NCBI RefSeq assembly: GCF_014267175.1
Contig: NZ_JACMTR010000002.1
Location: 3,311,501 to 3,375,500, forward strand
From: Pseudonocardia sp. C8
GTDB taxonomy: Bacteria; Actinomycetota; Actinomycetes; Mycobacteriales; Pseudonocardiaceae
DNA: 64,000 nt
Direction: 5' to 3'
A model generated the notes under the pieces. The model had not been told where the DNA came from. It ran no database searches and saw nothing but the letters and a program-made list of their open reading frames with translations. The position numbers and the translations under genes were made by a program. Shown piece after piece: positions 1 to 9,230 of the stretch. Position 1 is the stretch's first letter, and each line of letters begins with the position of its first letter.

Positions 1-398
1 ACCTCGACGCCGGCCGCGCGCAGCCGGTCCAGCCCGCCGGCCGCGACCGGGTTCGGGTCGGCGAGCGCGGTGTGCACCCGGGCGATCCCGGCCTCGAGCA
101 GCCCGTCGACGCACGGCGCGGTGCGGCCGGTGTGGTTGCACGGTTCCAGGGTGACGACGGCGGTGCCCCCCGCGGCCCGGGCGCCCGCCGCGGCGAGCGC
201 GGCGCGTTCGGCGTGCGGCCCGCCGGGCGGCGCGGTGGCGCCCACCCCGGCCACGGCGCCGTCCCGGTCGAGGATCACGCACCCGACCGCCGGGTTGGGG
301 CTGGTCGTGCCGTGCACCCGCTCGGACGCGGCCAGGGCACGGCGCATCGCGTCGACGACCGCGTCCGGCCCGCCCGCCCCGCTCTCCCCCGTGCGCAC
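1..398 (-). CDS. ribD: Riboflavin biosynthesis protein RibD, deaminase domain (partial, cut by window start)
   Basis: Only the N-terminal part is present; the gene runs off the left edge. RibD deaminates the pyrimidine intermediate of riboflavin synthesis and, in the full protein, reduces its ribose side chain. The visible segment is the zinc cytidine-deaminase fold: TSPNPAVGCVI, the HAE zinc ligand/catalytic Glu motif (PHAERAAL) and the double-Cys motif LEPCNHTGRTAPC. I chose the GTG at 396-398, 13 bases after the rpe stop; an in-frame ATG at 345-347 is the alternative but would leave little sequence before the TSPNPAVG segment. It follows rpe on the same strand, the usual actinobacterial order, so co-transcription is likely. 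The reductase domain should lie outside the window. Confidence 0.9.
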   Translation of the reverse strand, partial: MRTGESGAGGPDAVVDAMRRALAASERVHGTTSPNPAVGCVILDRDGAVAGVGATAPPGGPHAERAALAAAGARAAGGTAVVTLEPCNHTGRTAPCVDGLLEAGIARVHTALADPNPVAAGGLDRLRAAGVE

Positions 399-411
399 CG
401 CGTCCGCCCGG

Positions 412-1119
412 TCAGTCGGCCCAGCGCCGGGGGGCGCTGCGGCGCACGCTGTCCCGCAGCGCGGCGACGGCACGGCCGGGGTCGTCGGCGCCGTAGACGG
501 CCGAGCCCGCGACGAAGCAGTCGACACCGGCCTCGGCGGCCTGCTCGATGGTGTCGGCGTTGATGCCGCCGTCGATCTCGACGATCAGCTTGAGGTGCCC
601 GGTGTCCACGAGGCGGCGGGCGGCGCGGACCTTGTCCAGCACCTCCGGGATGAAGCTCTGGCCGCCGAAGCCCGGCTCGACGCTCATCACGAGCAGCGTG
701 TCGTAGTGCTTGAGCACCTCGACGTACGGGTCGAGCGGCGTCTTCGGCTTGATCGACAGGCCGGCGAGCGCGCCCGCGGCGCGCAGGTTCTTCGCGAGCA
801 TGACCGGGTCACGTGCCGCCTCGACGTGCACCGTGACGTTCGCGGCGCCGGCCTCGGCGTACCCGGGTGCCCAGCGGTCCGGGTCCTCGATCATGAGGTG
901 GCAGTCGAGCGGGATGTCGGTGGCTGCACGCAGGCTCTGCACGACCGGGAGGCCGAGGGTCAGGTTGGGCACGAAGTGCGCGTCCATGACGTCGACGTGC
1001 AGCCAGTCCGCGCGGGCCCCGCCGTCGGCGCCCTCCCCCGTTGCCGCGACGGCGGCGGCCTCGTCCGCGAGCCGCGCGAAGTCCGCCGACAGGATGCTGG
1101 GCGCGATCATCGGGTGCAC
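412..1119 (-). CDS. rpe: Ribulose-phosphate 3-epimerase
   Basis: Interconverts ribulose 5-phosphate and xylulose 5-phosphate in the pentose-phosphate pathway (cytoplasm). The 235-residue TIM barrel starts with the family hallmark [12 protein letters not shown], has the metal-binding [12 protein letters not shown] and CHLMIEDP strands, the [15 protein letters not shown] loop, and the phosphate-binding end [10 protein letters not shown] / [13 protein letters not shown]. All catalytic Asp/His positions are visible and the length is normal. The start is GTG at 1117-1119; a TAGCCT box (minus strand, 1126-1131) ends 6 bases before it, so the message may begin at or near the start codon without a leader. 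The next gene is ribD, 13 bases on. Confidence 0.96.
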   Translation of the reverse strand: MHPMIAPSILSADFARLADEAAAVAATGEGADGGARADWLHVDVMDAHFVPNLTLGLPVVQSLRAATDIPLDCHLMIEDPDRWAPGYAEAGAANVTVHVEAARDPVMLAKNLRAAGALAGLSIKPKTPLDPYVEVLKHYDTLLVMSVEPGFGGQSFIPEVLDKVRAARRLVDTGHLKLIVEIDGGINADTIEQAAEAGVDCFVAGSAVYGADDPGRAVAALRDSVRRSAPRRWAD

Positions 1120-1125
1120 GACGGC

Positions 1126-1131
1126 AGGCTA
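1126..1131 (-). promoter_or_regulatory. Putative -10 box of a leaderless rpe promoter
   Basis: TAGCCT on the minus strand fits the actinobacterial TANNNT -10 pattern and ends 6 bases before the rpe GTG. No good Shine-Dalgarno sequence lies between. No clear -35 box is seen. Inference only. Confidence 0.35.
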
Positions 1132-1197
1132 TCCCTGCCGGCCGCGGCCGTCGGCACCCCCGTGCGAGGCCCGGGTCACACCCGGCACGGGGGCACC

Positions 1198-3135
1198 TCA
1201 GCCGAGCGGCCGGCGCAGCAACGCGAGGTACATGGCGTCGGTGCCGTGCCGGTGCGGCCACAGCTGCACGGCCGGCCCGGCACCGAGGCCGGGCATGCCC
1301 TCCGGCAGGACGGCACGGGCGTCGAGCTGCTCGACCGGGCCCGCCGGGCCGGGCCGCCCCGGGCGGCCGACGATCCGGCCGACGACGCCCGCGGTCTCCG
1401 ACACGTGCGGCGAGCAGGTCACGTAGGCGACCACGCCGCCGGGGCGGACGTGGCCCAGCGCCGCGACGAGCAGCTCGCGCTGGAGCCGGGTGAGCGCGGC
1501 GGTGTCCTCCGGGCGGCGGCGCCACCGGGCCTCGGGGCGGCGGCGCAGCGCGCCGAGTCCGGTGCAGGGCGCGTCGACGAACACGCGGTCGTACTCGCCG
1601 GCGGGCAGCGGGGCCTCGCGGCCGTCGGCGACGTGCACGGTCACCGGGAGCTCGGCGGTCGCCGCCCGGACCAGGCCGGCGCGGTGCTCGCTCGACTCGA
1701 CCGCGTCGAGGGTGCCGCCGTGCGCGGCGACCAGGCCGCCGAGCAGCGACGCCTTGCCGCCCGGGCCGGCGCACAGGTCCAGCCAGCGGCCGGTGTCCTC
1801 GCCGAGGAGCTCGGCACGTGCCAGCGCGGCGGCGACGAGCTGGCTGCCCTCGTCCTGGACGACGGCGAGTCCCTCGGCGACGGCGTCGAGCTCCCCGATG
1901 TCGCCGCTTCCCGGCTCCAGGTGCACGCCGTACGGCGACCACGGCGCCTGCTCGCCGCCGGTGGCCAGGGCGAGCTCCTCGGCGGTGATCTCCCCGGGGC
2001 GGGCGAGCAGGTGGACCTGCGGGCGGGCGTCGTCGGCGGCGAGGGCGGCGGCCAGCTCCTCTCCGGTGTCACCGAGCGCGTCGGCGAACGCCTGGGCGAT
2101 CCAGCGCGGGTGGGCGTGCCGGAGCGCGGCGGCCCCGACCGGGTCCTCGGCCGGGTCCGGGGCGAGCCGGTCCAGCCATTCGGACTCCTCGTGCTCGCCG
2201 ATCCGGCGGAGCACGGCGTTGACGAACCCCGCCGCCTGGGAGCCGTGGCCCTCGCGGACCAGCTCCACGCAGGTCGAGACGGCGGCGTGTGCCGGAACCC
2301 GGGTACGCAGCAGCTGGTAGGCGCCGAGCCGGAGGGCGTCCAGCAACGGGTGCTCGATCTTCGACAGCGGGCGGTCGGTGCAGGCGTCGATGACCGTGTC
2401 GAGCAGGCCCTGGGCGCGCAGCGTGCCGTAGCCGAGCTCGGTCGCGAGCGCGGCGTCCCGGTCGCGCAGCCGGTGGCGGCGCAGGATCCCCGGCAGGGCC
2501 AGGTTGGCGTACGCGTCCCGCTCGCGGACCGCGGTCAGCAGCTCGTAGGCCGCCTGCCGGGCCGGGTCGACGGCCGGTGGGCGCCCGGGCCCGACCCGGC
2601 CGCGGGGAGGACCGGCATTGCGCGGGCCGGCGGTGCGCTCGCGGCGCCCGCCCTCCCGGCGTGCCTGGTCGCGGCGGTCGTGCTCGCGGCGCGGGGCCCG
2701 GCCGGTGTCGCGGTCGCGCCGCGCGCGGCCGTCCCGGTCGTCACGGTGCCGGTCCTCACGCGGGCGGTCCTCACGAGGCCGATCACCACGCGGGCGCTCG
2801 CCGCGGGGCCGGCCCTCACGCGGGCGGTCCTCACGCGGCCGGTCGCCACGGGCGCGCTCCTCACGCGGCCGGTCGCCGCGCGGCCGGTCCTCACGCGGCC
2901 GGTCCTCACGGCGCCGGTCCCGATCACCGGGGCGGTCGTCGCCCCGCCGGTCCCGGCCACCGCCCCAGCCGGAGCCGGTGCGCCCCCGGCCCTCCGGGCG
3001 GCCGCCGTCCTGGCGCGGACGGCCGCCGCGGCCGTGCCCGCCGGGACCGCGCCGGTCCCGGTCGCGGGGCGCGCCGCGGTCGTCACGGCGGCGGTCGTCG
3101 TCGCCCGGCCGGCTCCCGGGATCCTGCTCGCTCAC
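1198..3135 (-). CDS. rsmB: 16S rRNA m5C967 methyltransferase RsmB with a long Arg/Asp-rich N-terminal tail
   Basis: Methylates a cytosine of 16S rRNA using SAM. From about residue 190 the protein is a normal Fmu/Sun enzyme: a NusB-like RNA-binding domain (AAYELLTAVRERDAYANLAL), then a Rossmann methyltransferase with SAM loop LDLCAGPGGKAS, catalytic motif VDAPCTGLGALRRRPEARW and the second cysteine in YVTCSPHVSE. The first ~188 residues are a low-complexity tail dominated by five-residue repeats such as DRPRE and DRPRG, with no recognisable domain; RsmB is usually 430-470 residues, here 645. I start at the GTG at 3133-3135 because GAGGAG lies 6 bases upstream; an ATG 13 codons further up would lack this site. 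Downstream of def-fmt in the usual order. Confidence 0.92.
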   Translation of the reverse strand: MSEQDPGSRPGDDDRRRDDRGAPRDRDRRGPGGHGRGGRPRQDGGRPEGRGRTGSGWGGGRDRRGDDRPGDRDRRREDRPREDRPRGDRPREERARGDRPREDRPREGRPRGERPRGDRPREDRPREDRHRDDRDGRARRDRDTGRAPRREHDRRDQARREGGRRERTAGPRNAGPPRGRVGPGRPPAVDPARQAAYELLTAVRERDAYANLALPGILRRHRLRDRDAALATELGYGTLRAQGLLDTVIDACTDRPLSKIEHPLLDALRLGAYQLLRTRVPAHAAVSTCVELVREGHGSQAAGFVNAVLRRIGEHEESEWLDRLAPDPAEDPVGAAALRHAHPRWIAQAFADALGDTGEELAAALAADDARPQVHLLARPGEITAEELALATGGEQAPWSPYGVHLEPGSGDIGELDAVAEGLAVVQDEGSQLVAAALARAELLGEDTGRWLDLCAGPGGKASLLGGLVAAHGGTLDAVESSEHRAGLVRAATAELPVTVHVADGREAPLPAGEYDRVFVDAPCTGLGALRRRPEARWRRRPEDTAALTRLQRELLVAALGHVRPGGVVAYVTCSPHVSETAGVVGRIVGRPGRPGPAGPVEQLDARAVLPEGMPGLGAGPAVQLWPHRHGTDAMYLALLRRPLG

Positions 3136-3249
3136 GTCGTCTCCTCGGCGGTCACCCGCCGCGGCCGTGCCCACGGGCCCGGCCGTCCTCGTCGGTCGTC
3201 GTCGGTTCGGTCACCGGCACGGTGGCGGTCGTGCCCGGCGGCGGCACCC

Positions 3250-4188
3250 TCACGGTCGGTGCAGGTGCTCGCCCGGCTCGATCCGGGCACCGCGGGCCCA
3301 GTCCGGGGCCGGCATCAGGCGCTTGCCCTTCGGTTTCACCTCGCCCAGCTCGACCGGGACGGTGCCCGTCCCGGCCAGCACCCGGCGGCGCTCGACGCGC
3401 AGCTCGCCCGGCGCCAGCCCGACCTCACCGGTCCGCAACGGTCGCACCGGGCCGAGCCCGAGCCGGTCCCCGCGGAACTCGCACCAGGCGCCCGGGTCCG
3501 GGGTCACCGACCGGATCAGCCGGTCGATCGCGGCGGCCGGCGAGCCGGGATCCACCCGGGCGTCGGCCGGGGTCACCTTCGGTGCCAGCGAGACGCCCTC
3601 GGTGGGCTGCGGCACGGCCTGCACGGTGCCGTCCTCGATCCCGTCGAGCGTCGCGGCCAGCAGCTTCGCCCCGGACTCGGCGAGCCGGCCGAGCAGGGTG
3701 CCGGCGGTGTCGGCCGGGCCCACCGTCTCGGTGACCACACCGAAGGCCGGGCCGGTATCCATGCCCTCCTCCAGCCGGAACGTGGTCGCGCCGGTGACGT
3801 CGTCGCCGTGCCGGATCGCGGCCTGGACCGGTGCGGCCCCGCGCCAGGCCGGCAGCAGCGAGAAGTGCAGGTTGACCCAGCCGTGCGCCGGTACGTCGAG
3901 CACCGGCCGCGGCAGCAGCGCCCCGTACGCGACGACCGGCGCGCAGTCCGGTGCGAGCTCGCGCAGGGCGTCCAGGAACTCCGGGTCGGACGGCCGGGCC
4001 GGCGTCAGCACGGGCAGGCCGGCCTCGTCGGCGAGCACGCCGACCGGGGACCGGGTGAGCGTGCGGCCGCGCCCGGACGGGGCGTCCGGCCGGGTCAGCA
4101 CGGCGACGACCTCGTGCCGCGGCGACTCCAGCAGCGCCCGCAGCGACGGCACGGCCGGCTCCGGGGTGCCGGCGAACAGCAGCTTCAT
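3250..4188 (-). CDS. fmt: Methionyl-tRNA formyltransferase
   Basis: Formylates Met-tRNAi with 10-formyl-THF for translation initiation. The protein begins [16 protein letters not shown], typical of the family, and carries the folate-binding loop region [15 protein letters not shown] followed by the conserved [21 protein letters not shown]. Length 312 residues is normal. The ATG overlaps the def stop (ATGA), so translation is coupled to the deformylase that removes the formyl group. rsmB follows 114 bases downstream. Confidence 0.96.
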   Translation of the reverse strand: MKLLFAGTPEPAVPSLRALLESPRHEVVAVLTRPDAPSGRGRTLTRSPVGVLADEAGLPVLTPARPSDPEFLDALRELAPDCAPVVAYGALLPRPVLDVPAHGWVNLHFSLLPAWRGAAPVQAAIRHGDDVTGATTFRLEEGMDTGPAFGVVTETVGPADTAGTLLGRLAESGAKLLAATLDGIEDGTVQAVPQPTEGVSLAPKVTPADARVDPGSPAAAIDRLIRSVTPDPGAWCEFRGDRLGLGPVRPLRTGEVGLAPGELRVERRRVLAGTGTVPVELGEVKPKGKRLMPAPDWARGARIEPGEHLHRP

Positions 4189-4733
4189 CGGGCCTTGCCG
4201 AACATCGGGTGCGGGCTGACCTTGACGACCGGCTCGGGCTCGCCGAACCACGCCGCCTCCCGGATCTCGCTCATCGCGCGCTTGCGGGTCTCGGCATCCA
4301 GGCGGTCGACGAACAGGACACCGTCGAGGTGGTCGGTCTCGTGCTGGATGGCGCGGGCGAGCAACGCGGACCCCTCGATCACCTGCGGCTCGCCGTGCAT
4401 GTTCCAGCCGCGGCCGACGACGTGCATCCGGCGCCGGCAGTTCCAGCCGAGGCCGGGGATGGACAGGCAGCCCTCCGGCCCGAACTGCTCCTCGTCGCCG
4501 ACCGGCTCCCAGGTCGGGTTGACCAGGTGCCCGGAGACGCCGTCGCAGTCGAAGACGAACACCCGCTTGCTCACGCCGATCTGCGGCGCGGCCAGGCCGG
4601 CACCGCCCTCGTCGTGCATGGTGTCCGTCAGGTCGGTGACCAGCTTGCGCAGCTCCGCGTCGAAGTCGGTCACCTCGGTCGCGCGGGTGCGGAGCACGGG
4701 GTCACCGAACAACCGGACGGGCTGGATGGGCAC
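4185..4733 (-). CDS. def: Peptide deformylase
   Basis: Removes the N-formyl group from nascent proteins; metal-dependent. The three family motifs are present: [11 protein letters not shown] (motif I), EGCLSIPG (motif II, metal-binding Cys) and [12 protein letters not shown] (motif III, HExxH). 182 residues. The start is the GTG at 4731-4733, preceded by GAGGAG with five bases between; no closer ATG is supported. It overlaps fmt by four bases. Confidence 0.96.
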   Translation of the reverse strand: MPIQPVRLFGDPVLRTRATEVTDFDAELRKLVTDLTDTMHDEGGAGLAAPQIGVSKRVFVFDCDGVSGHLVNPTWEPVGDEEQFGPEGCLSIPGLGWNCRRRMHVVGRGWNMHGEPQVIEGSALLARAIQHETDHLDGVLFVDRLDAETRKRAMSEIREAAWFGEPEPVVKVSPHPMFGKAR

Positions 4734-4772
4734 GGTTCTCCTCGGGGACGGTCGGGGTGGTCGGCGCTCCAC

Positions 4773-4818
4773 TGTGCCAGTGCGCGACCGCGCCATTGTG
4801 CCACTGCGCGACCGCGCC
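4773..4818. repeat. 24-bp-period tandem repeat between def and priA
   Basis: Two 22-base units (4773-4794 and 4797-4818), identical except at one base, lie 24 bases apart in the 151-base gap upstream of def. Each reads TGTGCC[A]-G/C-TGCGCGACCGCGCC. It is not in a coding frame of any supported gene. It could be a leader element of def or leftover duplication. Confidence 0.7.
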
Positions 4819-4884
4819 GCCCCTGCCCCCGCAGGCCGCCGCACCGCGCCGGCCGGTGGCACCGCCGGGCTCCCGGACGCCGGG

Positions 4885-6990
4885 TCAGTCGATCTCGTCG
4901 GGGTCCAGGCGCACCCGCACGGTCTCGGTGGCCTTCCGGGCGGTGCGCAGCGCCTGGGCGTCGTGCAGGGCCGCCGCGAGCCGGCGCCCGGCCCGGCGCG
5001 GCACCCGCAGCAGCGCCCGTTCCCGGACGTCCCCGCCGCCCGCGCCGGGCCGCTCCGGCGGGTCGATCTCCACCGGCCCGAGCAGCTCCACGCCCTCGGG
5101 CGGGTCCCGGTCGGGGTCGACCACGAGGTCGCAGATCTCGGCGACGGCGGCGGGCGGGCCCTCGACGGCGGCCATCCGCACCGCGGGCGGGAAGCCGACC
5201 TCGGCGCGTTCGGCCAGCTCACCCTCGGCGTGCCAGGCCGGGTCCCACCGGACGAGTGCCTGCACGGTCGGGATCGCCGAGTCGGCGACGACCACGACGC
5301 GGCCGCCGTCGGCGTGCGGGACCACACCGGCGGCCGCGGCGAACCAGCGCCGCAGGGTCTCCTCGGCCACCCGCAGGTCGGGGCGGGCCAGCATCGCCCA
5401 GCCGTCGAGCAGCAGCGCGGCACCGTATCCGCCGTCGGCGACCGGTTCCGCACCGGGCGTGGCGACCGCCAGGGACGGGCCGGCCGGCACGGCGTCCAGC
5501 ACCGCGGAGCCGCCACCGGAGGTCCGGACCGTCACGCCCGGGAACGCCCGCCCGAGCTCCTCGGCGGTCCGGCCGGCGCCGATCACGCCGGCCCGCAGCC
5601 GGCGGGACCCGCAGTTGCCGCACCGGAACGCGGGCTCCACCCGGCCGCACCAGCGGCACGCCGGCAGGCCGGCCGCGCCACCGGGGTCCGCGCCCCGCTC
5701 GCCGGCCGCCGGACGCGGCAGCCCCAGCGGACCCGCGCAGTGCCGGCACCGCGACGCCTCCCGGCACGACGCGCACGCCAGGAACGGCAAGTACCCGGAC
5801 CGCGGGACCTGCACCAGTACCGGCCGTCCCGCCTGCAGCGCCGCCCGGGCCGCCTCGAACGCCACCCCCGGCACCCGCGCCGCCCGGGCCGCCGGGTCGC
5901 GGACGAGCTGGGTGTCGCTCTCCCCGATCGCGGTCACCCGCGGGGCGCGGGCCCGGACCGTCGCCCGGTCCGCGACGACCTCCCGCGCCCAGCCGGACTC
6001 CACCAGCAGCTGCGCCTCTGCGGTGCGGGCGAACCCGCCGACCAGCAGGGCGGCGCCCTCCCGGTGGGCACGCAGCACGAGCACGTCCCGGACCTGCGGG
6101 TACGGCGCGCGCGGCTCCGAGTGGGAGTCGTCGCCGTCGTCCCAGACGGCCAGCAGGCCGAGCTCGCCGAGCGGGGCGAACGCGGCCGACCGCGTCCCGA
6201 CGGCGACCCGGACGTTCCCGCGCCGCACCGCCAGCCACCGCCGGTACCGCTCGGCGGGCCCGAGGTCGGCGGTGAGCGCGACGACGGCGTCCGCACCGAG
6301 CAGCGCCGCGCAGGCGGCGTGCAGCCGGTCGACGTCGCGCTGGTCGGGCACCACCAGCAGCGCGGACCGGCCCGCGGTCCGGGTCGCGGCGGCGGCCTCG
6401 GCGAGCCGGGCCGCCCAGTCCTCGCCGGGCAGCGCCTGCCAGACGGCGTGCGCGGCCCGGCCGCGGGCCAGGGCGTCGAGCAGGGCGCCCCCGCGCGGGT
6501 AGGCGTCCCACCCGGTGCGGTCGGGCGGTTCCGGGTCGGGGACGGCCCGATCGCTCGGCTGCTCCGACTCGACCCGCGCGTGCCGGGCGGGGATCGCGAG
6601 CCGCAGCACGTCGGCGAGCACCCCGGCGTACCGGTCGGCGACGGCCCGCGCGAGACCGGCGATCTCCGGGGTCAGCACCGGCTCGGCGGAGACCACCTTG
6701 TCGACCCAGGCGAGCTTCCCACCGTGCGCGGAGCCGTCCACCCGCTCGAGCAGGTAGCCGTCGACCATCCGCCCGGCGAACCGGACCCGCACCCGCACCC
6801 CGGGGACGGCGGCCTCGTCGAGGTGCGCCGGCACCCGGTAGTCGAAGGGCCGGTCCAAATGCGGCAGCGGCACGTCGACGACCACCCGGGCCACCGGTGC
6901 CGTCTCCGCGGGCCGCCACTCGCCGCGGTTCCGTGCGGGACGCCGCGGCGCACCCGTCCGTGCGGACCGTGCCGTCGCGGGAGAACTCAC
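4885..6990 (-). CDS. priA: Probable replication restart protein PriA (helicase-degenerate actinobacterial type)
   Basis: Primosome assembly factor for restarting stalled forks. The N-terminal 3'-DNA-binding domain (RVVVDVPLPHLDRPFDYRVP) and a run of paired cysteines (CASC, CRHC, CRWC, CGNC) that bind the structural zincs are clear. What is missing is the motor: where other PriA proteins have a GxGKT Walker A there is QALPGEDWAARLAEA, and the DEEH box is replaced by VWDDGDDSHS. This loss is known for actinobacterial PriA, so it is probably a loader without helicase activity. 701 residues, GTG start. metK lies upstream behind a strong hairpin, so priA likely has its own promoter. Confidence 0.92.
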   Translation of the reverse strand: MSSPATARSARTGAPRRPARNRGEWRPAETAPVARVVVDVPLPHLDRPFDYRVPAHLDEAAVPGVRVRVRFAGRMVDGYLLERVDGSAHGGKLAWVDKVVSAEPVLTPEIAGLARAVADRYAGVLADVLRLAIPARHARVESEQPSDRAVPDPEPPDRTGWDAYPRGGALLDALARGRAAHAVWQALPGEDWAARLAEAAAATRTAGRSALLVVPDQRDVDRLHAACAALLGADAVVALTADLGPAERYRRWLAVRRGNVRVAVGTRSAAFAPLGELGLLAVWDDGDDSHSEPRAPYPQVRDVLVLRAHREGAALLVGGFARTAEAQLLVESGWAREVVADRATVRARAPRVTAIGESDTQLVRDPAARAARVPGVAFEAARAALQAGRPVLVQVPRSGYLPFLACASCREASRCRHCAGPLGLPRPAAGERGADPGGAAGLPACRWCGRVEPAFRCGNCGSRRLRAGVIGAGRTAEELGRAFPGVTVRTSGGGSAVLDAVPAGPSLAVATPGAEPVADGGYGAALLLDGWAMLARPDLRVAEETLRRWFAAAAGVVPHADGGRVVVVADSAIPTVQALVRWDPAWHAEGELAERAEVGFPPAVRMAAVEGPPAAVAEICDLVVDPDRDPPEGVELLGPVEIDPPERPGAGGGDVRERALLRVPRRAGRRLAAALHDAQALRTARKATETVRVRLDPDEID

Positions 6991-7030
6991 GGCCAGGGTC
7001 TACCAGACGCTCCCGACGGGCCGGCGACAC

Positions 7031-7071
7031 GGCCGTGGCCGGGCCCGCGGGGTGCGGACCCGGCCACGGCC
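7031..7071 (-). terminator. Terminator hairpin downstream of metK
   Basis: Left arm 7031-7047 and right arm 7055-7071 pair over 17 positions with one mismatch around a 7-base loop. It begins 14 bases after the metK stop. There is no U-run, as is common in high-GC actinobacteria. Confidence 0.75.
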
Positions 7072-7084
7072 GGTACTGGATCGA

Positions 7085-8287
7085 TCAGGCCCCGACGGCG
7101 GACTTGAGCGCGTCCGCGCGGGAGGTGTCCTCCCACGGCAGGTCGATGTCGGTCCGGCCGAAGTGACCGTAGGCGGCGGTCGGCGCGTAGATCGGCCGCA
7201 GCAGCTTCAGGTCGCGGATGATCGCGGCCGGGCGCAGGTCGAAGACCTGCTCGATCGCCTTCTGGATCTTGGCGGGGTCGACGTTCTCCGTGCCGAAGGT
7301 CTCGACGAACAGGCCGACCGGGGCCGCCTTGCCGATCGCGTAGGCGACCTGGACCTCGATCCGGCCGGCCAGCCCGGCGGCGACGGCGTTCTTCGCCACC
7401 CAGCGCATGGCGTACGCCGCGGAGCGGTCCACCTTCGACGGATCCTTGCCGGAGAACGCGCCGCCACCGTGGCGGGCCATGCCGCCGTAGGTGTCGACGA
7501 TGATCTTCCGGCCGGTGAGGCCCGCGTCACCCATCGGGCCGCCGAGGACGAAGCGGCCGGTCGGGTTGACCAGCAGCCGCGGCTCGCTCGGGTCCCAGCC
7601 CAGCGCCTCGACCTCGGGGGTCACGACGTGCTTGAGGATGTCCGGGGCGAGCATGCCGTCGAGGTCGACGTCGGCGGCGTGCTGCGTGGACAGGACGACG
7701 GTGTCCAGCCGGGCCGGCTTGTCGCCGTCGTAGTCGATCGTGACCTGGGTCTTCCCGTCGGCCCGCAGGTAGGGCAGGGTGCCGTTCTTCCGGACCTCGG
7801 TCAGCCGGCGGGAGAGCCGGTGCGCGAGCGCGATCGGCAGCGGCATCAGCTCCGGGGTGTCCTCGCAGGCGTAGCCGAACATCAGGCCCTGGTCGCCCGC
7901 ACCCTGCTTGGCGATCTCGTCCTCGGCGGACTCGACGCGCTTCTCGTAGGCCGTGTCCACGCCCTGGGCGATGTCCGGGGACTGGGCGCCGATCGCGATG
8001 TTGACGCCGCAGGACGCGCCGTCGAAACCCTTCGCGGAGGAGTCGTAGCCGATCTCGAGGATCTTGTCCCGCACGAGCTGCGGGATCTCGACATAGGCGT
8101 TGGTGGTGACCTCGCCGGCGACGTGCACCTGCCCGGTGGTCACGAGGGTCTCGACGGCCACCCGGCTGCTGGGGTCCTGCGCGAGCATGGCGTCGAGGAT
8201 CGTGTCGCTGATCGCGTCACAGATCTTGTCCGGGTGGCCCTCGGTGACCGACTCGCTCGTGAACAGACGGCGGCTCGTGTTCGACAC
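7085..8287 (-). CDS. metK: S-adenosylmethionine synthase
   Basis: Makes SAM from methionine and ATP. All signatures are present: [14 protein letters not shown] (ATP and Mg site), [12 protein letters not shown], the P-loop-like [19 protein letters not shown], and the C-terminal [15 protein letters not shown] prefer the GTG at 8285-8287 (protein VSNTSRRLF, 400 residues), with GGAGAA upstream; an in-frame ATG five codons earlier has no ribosome binding site. The product feeds the SAM-dependent enzymes nearby (RsmB, the methyltransferase at 59.4 kb, radical SAM at 55.2 kb), though that is not specific. Confidence 0.96.
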   Translation of the reverse strand: MSNTSRRLFTSESVTEGHPDKICDAISDTILDAMLAQDPSSRVAVETLVTTGQVHVAGEVTTNAYVEIPQLVRDKILEIGYDSSAKGFDGASCGVNIAIGAQSPDIAQGVDTAYEKRVESAEDEIAKQGAGDQGLMFGYACEDTPELMPLPIALAHRLSRRLTEVRKNGTLPYLRADGKTQVTIDYDGDKPARLDTVVLSTQHAADVDLDGMLAPDILKHVVTPEVEALGWDPSEPRLLVNPTGRFVLGGPMGDAGLTGRKIIVDTYGGMARHGGGAFSGKDPSKVDRSAAYAMRWVAKNAVAAGLAGRIEVQVAYAIGKAAPVGLFVETFGTENVDPAKIQKAIEQVFDLRPAAIIRDLKLLRPIYAPTAAYGHFGRTDIDLPWEDTSRADALKSAVGA

Positions 8288-8393
8288 GCGCTGTTTCTCC
8301 ATCCCGTTGGTGGTACTGCGTTCACTCCGGCACAGCCTCTCGACCGCGCTGGTCCGGACGCACCCAAGACTTCGGAACGCCCTCTGGCGGCTC

Positions 8394-8420
8394 ACCCTAG
8401 TCCAGATCCGCCGCCCGCAA
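8394..8420 (-). promoter_or_regulatory. Possible metK promoter
   Basis: On the minus strand TTGCGG (8415-8420) and TAGGGT (8394-8399) are 15 bases apart, a little short, about 105 bases before the metK start. I saw no SAM-riboswitch core in the leader. Low certainty. Confidence 0.3.
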
Positions 8421-8638
8421 GGGGTGACGGAGGGCCAGCTCACATACGGAGCGTAGCGACACGCCGAGCGTCGACTACGTGGTGTCGCCGGATGGGGTGG
8501 TTGACCCCCTCGGTCGCGAATCGATCCCGCGCGGCCTCGTTGGGCCGGACAACGCCTCGCGGCAGTGGCCGTGAGGTGGCTCTGACCACACGGAACGGCG
8601 GTTCCCCAGTCCGCCGTCGGCACGGAGGTAATCCCACG

Positions 8639-9154
8639 ATGAAGCCGAACTCGCGACGCATCGCCGCCGCCGTCGGTGCCCTGGCGGTGGCGGGCGTCAC
8701 CGTCACCGGTCTGATCGCCGGCACGGCGACCGCGGCCGGCACCGGAACCTGCACCTCGAGCGTGAACGTGCGCTCCGAGGCGAAGCCGGACGCCCCGATC
8801 GTCGGCGTGTGCGAGCGCGGTGAGACCACCTCGGTCGGCGAGACGAAGGACGGCTTCGTCGAGCTGCCGGAGTACGGCGGCTGGGCGGTCGCCGACTACG
8901 TCACGACCTCGTCGAGCTCGTCGCCGCAGACCGGATCCTCGGAGGACTCGGAGGACTCGCTGACCTCGACCAGCACCGAGCCGTCGTCGAGCAGCACCCC
9001 GAGCGCGACGCAGGCCCCGCAGCCCAGCGGCACTGCCGAGCCGGCGCCGAGCGGGTCCGCCGCGCCGGAGGCCCGGACCGCGCCGACCGCCCCGGCGTCG
9101 CCGTCGTCCTCCGCCCCGAACAGCAGCGAGTCCCCCTCCTTCTGGGAGGACTGA
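8639..9154 (+). CDS. Secreted SH3-like domain protein with Ser/Thr/Pro-rich tail
   Basis: 171 residues. Residues 1-33 look like a Sec signal peptide ([19 protein letters not shown] followed by a TATAAG cleavage region). Residues ~35-85 resemble a bacterial SH3 (SH3b) domain: [20 protein letters not shown] ... [17 protein letters not shown]; its two cysteines could form a disulfide. The rest is a disordered tail of Ser, Thr, Pro, Ala and Glu. SH3b domains usually bind cell-wall peptides, so a wall or surface role is likely but unproven. A GGAGGT site precedes the ATG. It is the only plus-strand gene between metK and coaBC and is divergent from metK. Confidence 0.85.
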   Translation: MKPNSRRIAAAVGALAVAGVTVTGLIAGTATAAGTGTCTSSVNVRSEAKPDAPIVGVCERGETTSVGETKDGFVELPEYGGWAVADYVTTSSSSSPQTGSSEDSEDSLTSTSTEPSSSSTPSATQAPQPSGTAEPAPSGSAAPEARTAPTAPASPSSSAPNSSESPSFWED

Positions 9155-9179
9155 CCAGACCCGGTCACCACGACGCGAC

Positions 9180-9206
9180 GGCGCCGCTGCGGTCTGCAGC
9201 GGCGCC
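9180..9206. terminator. Bidirectional terminator between the SH3 protein gene and coaBC
   Basis: A perfect 11-bp stem, GGCGCCGCTGC (9180-9190) with GCAGCGGCGCC (9196-9206), and a GGTCT loop. It sits in the 76-base gap between two convergent genes. Confidence 0.8.
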
Positions 9207-9230
9207 GCTGTCGTTCCCGGAGCAGGCTGC

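Noticed and set aside
2700..2960. CRISPR-like or satellite repeat
   Set aside because: The periodic DNA is in frame and encodes the DRPRE pentads of RsmB; there are no unique spacers.
70..7107. A 2345-codon open frame on the plus strand
   Set aside because: It is the reverse shadow of ribD-rpe-rsmB-fmt-def-priA; composition is Arg/Ala/Gly noise and the real genes on the minus strand have full family motifs.
8288..8638. SAM riboswitch before metK
   Set aside because: I searched the leader for the conserved SAM-I/SAM-IV core helices and saw none; only a possible promoter.
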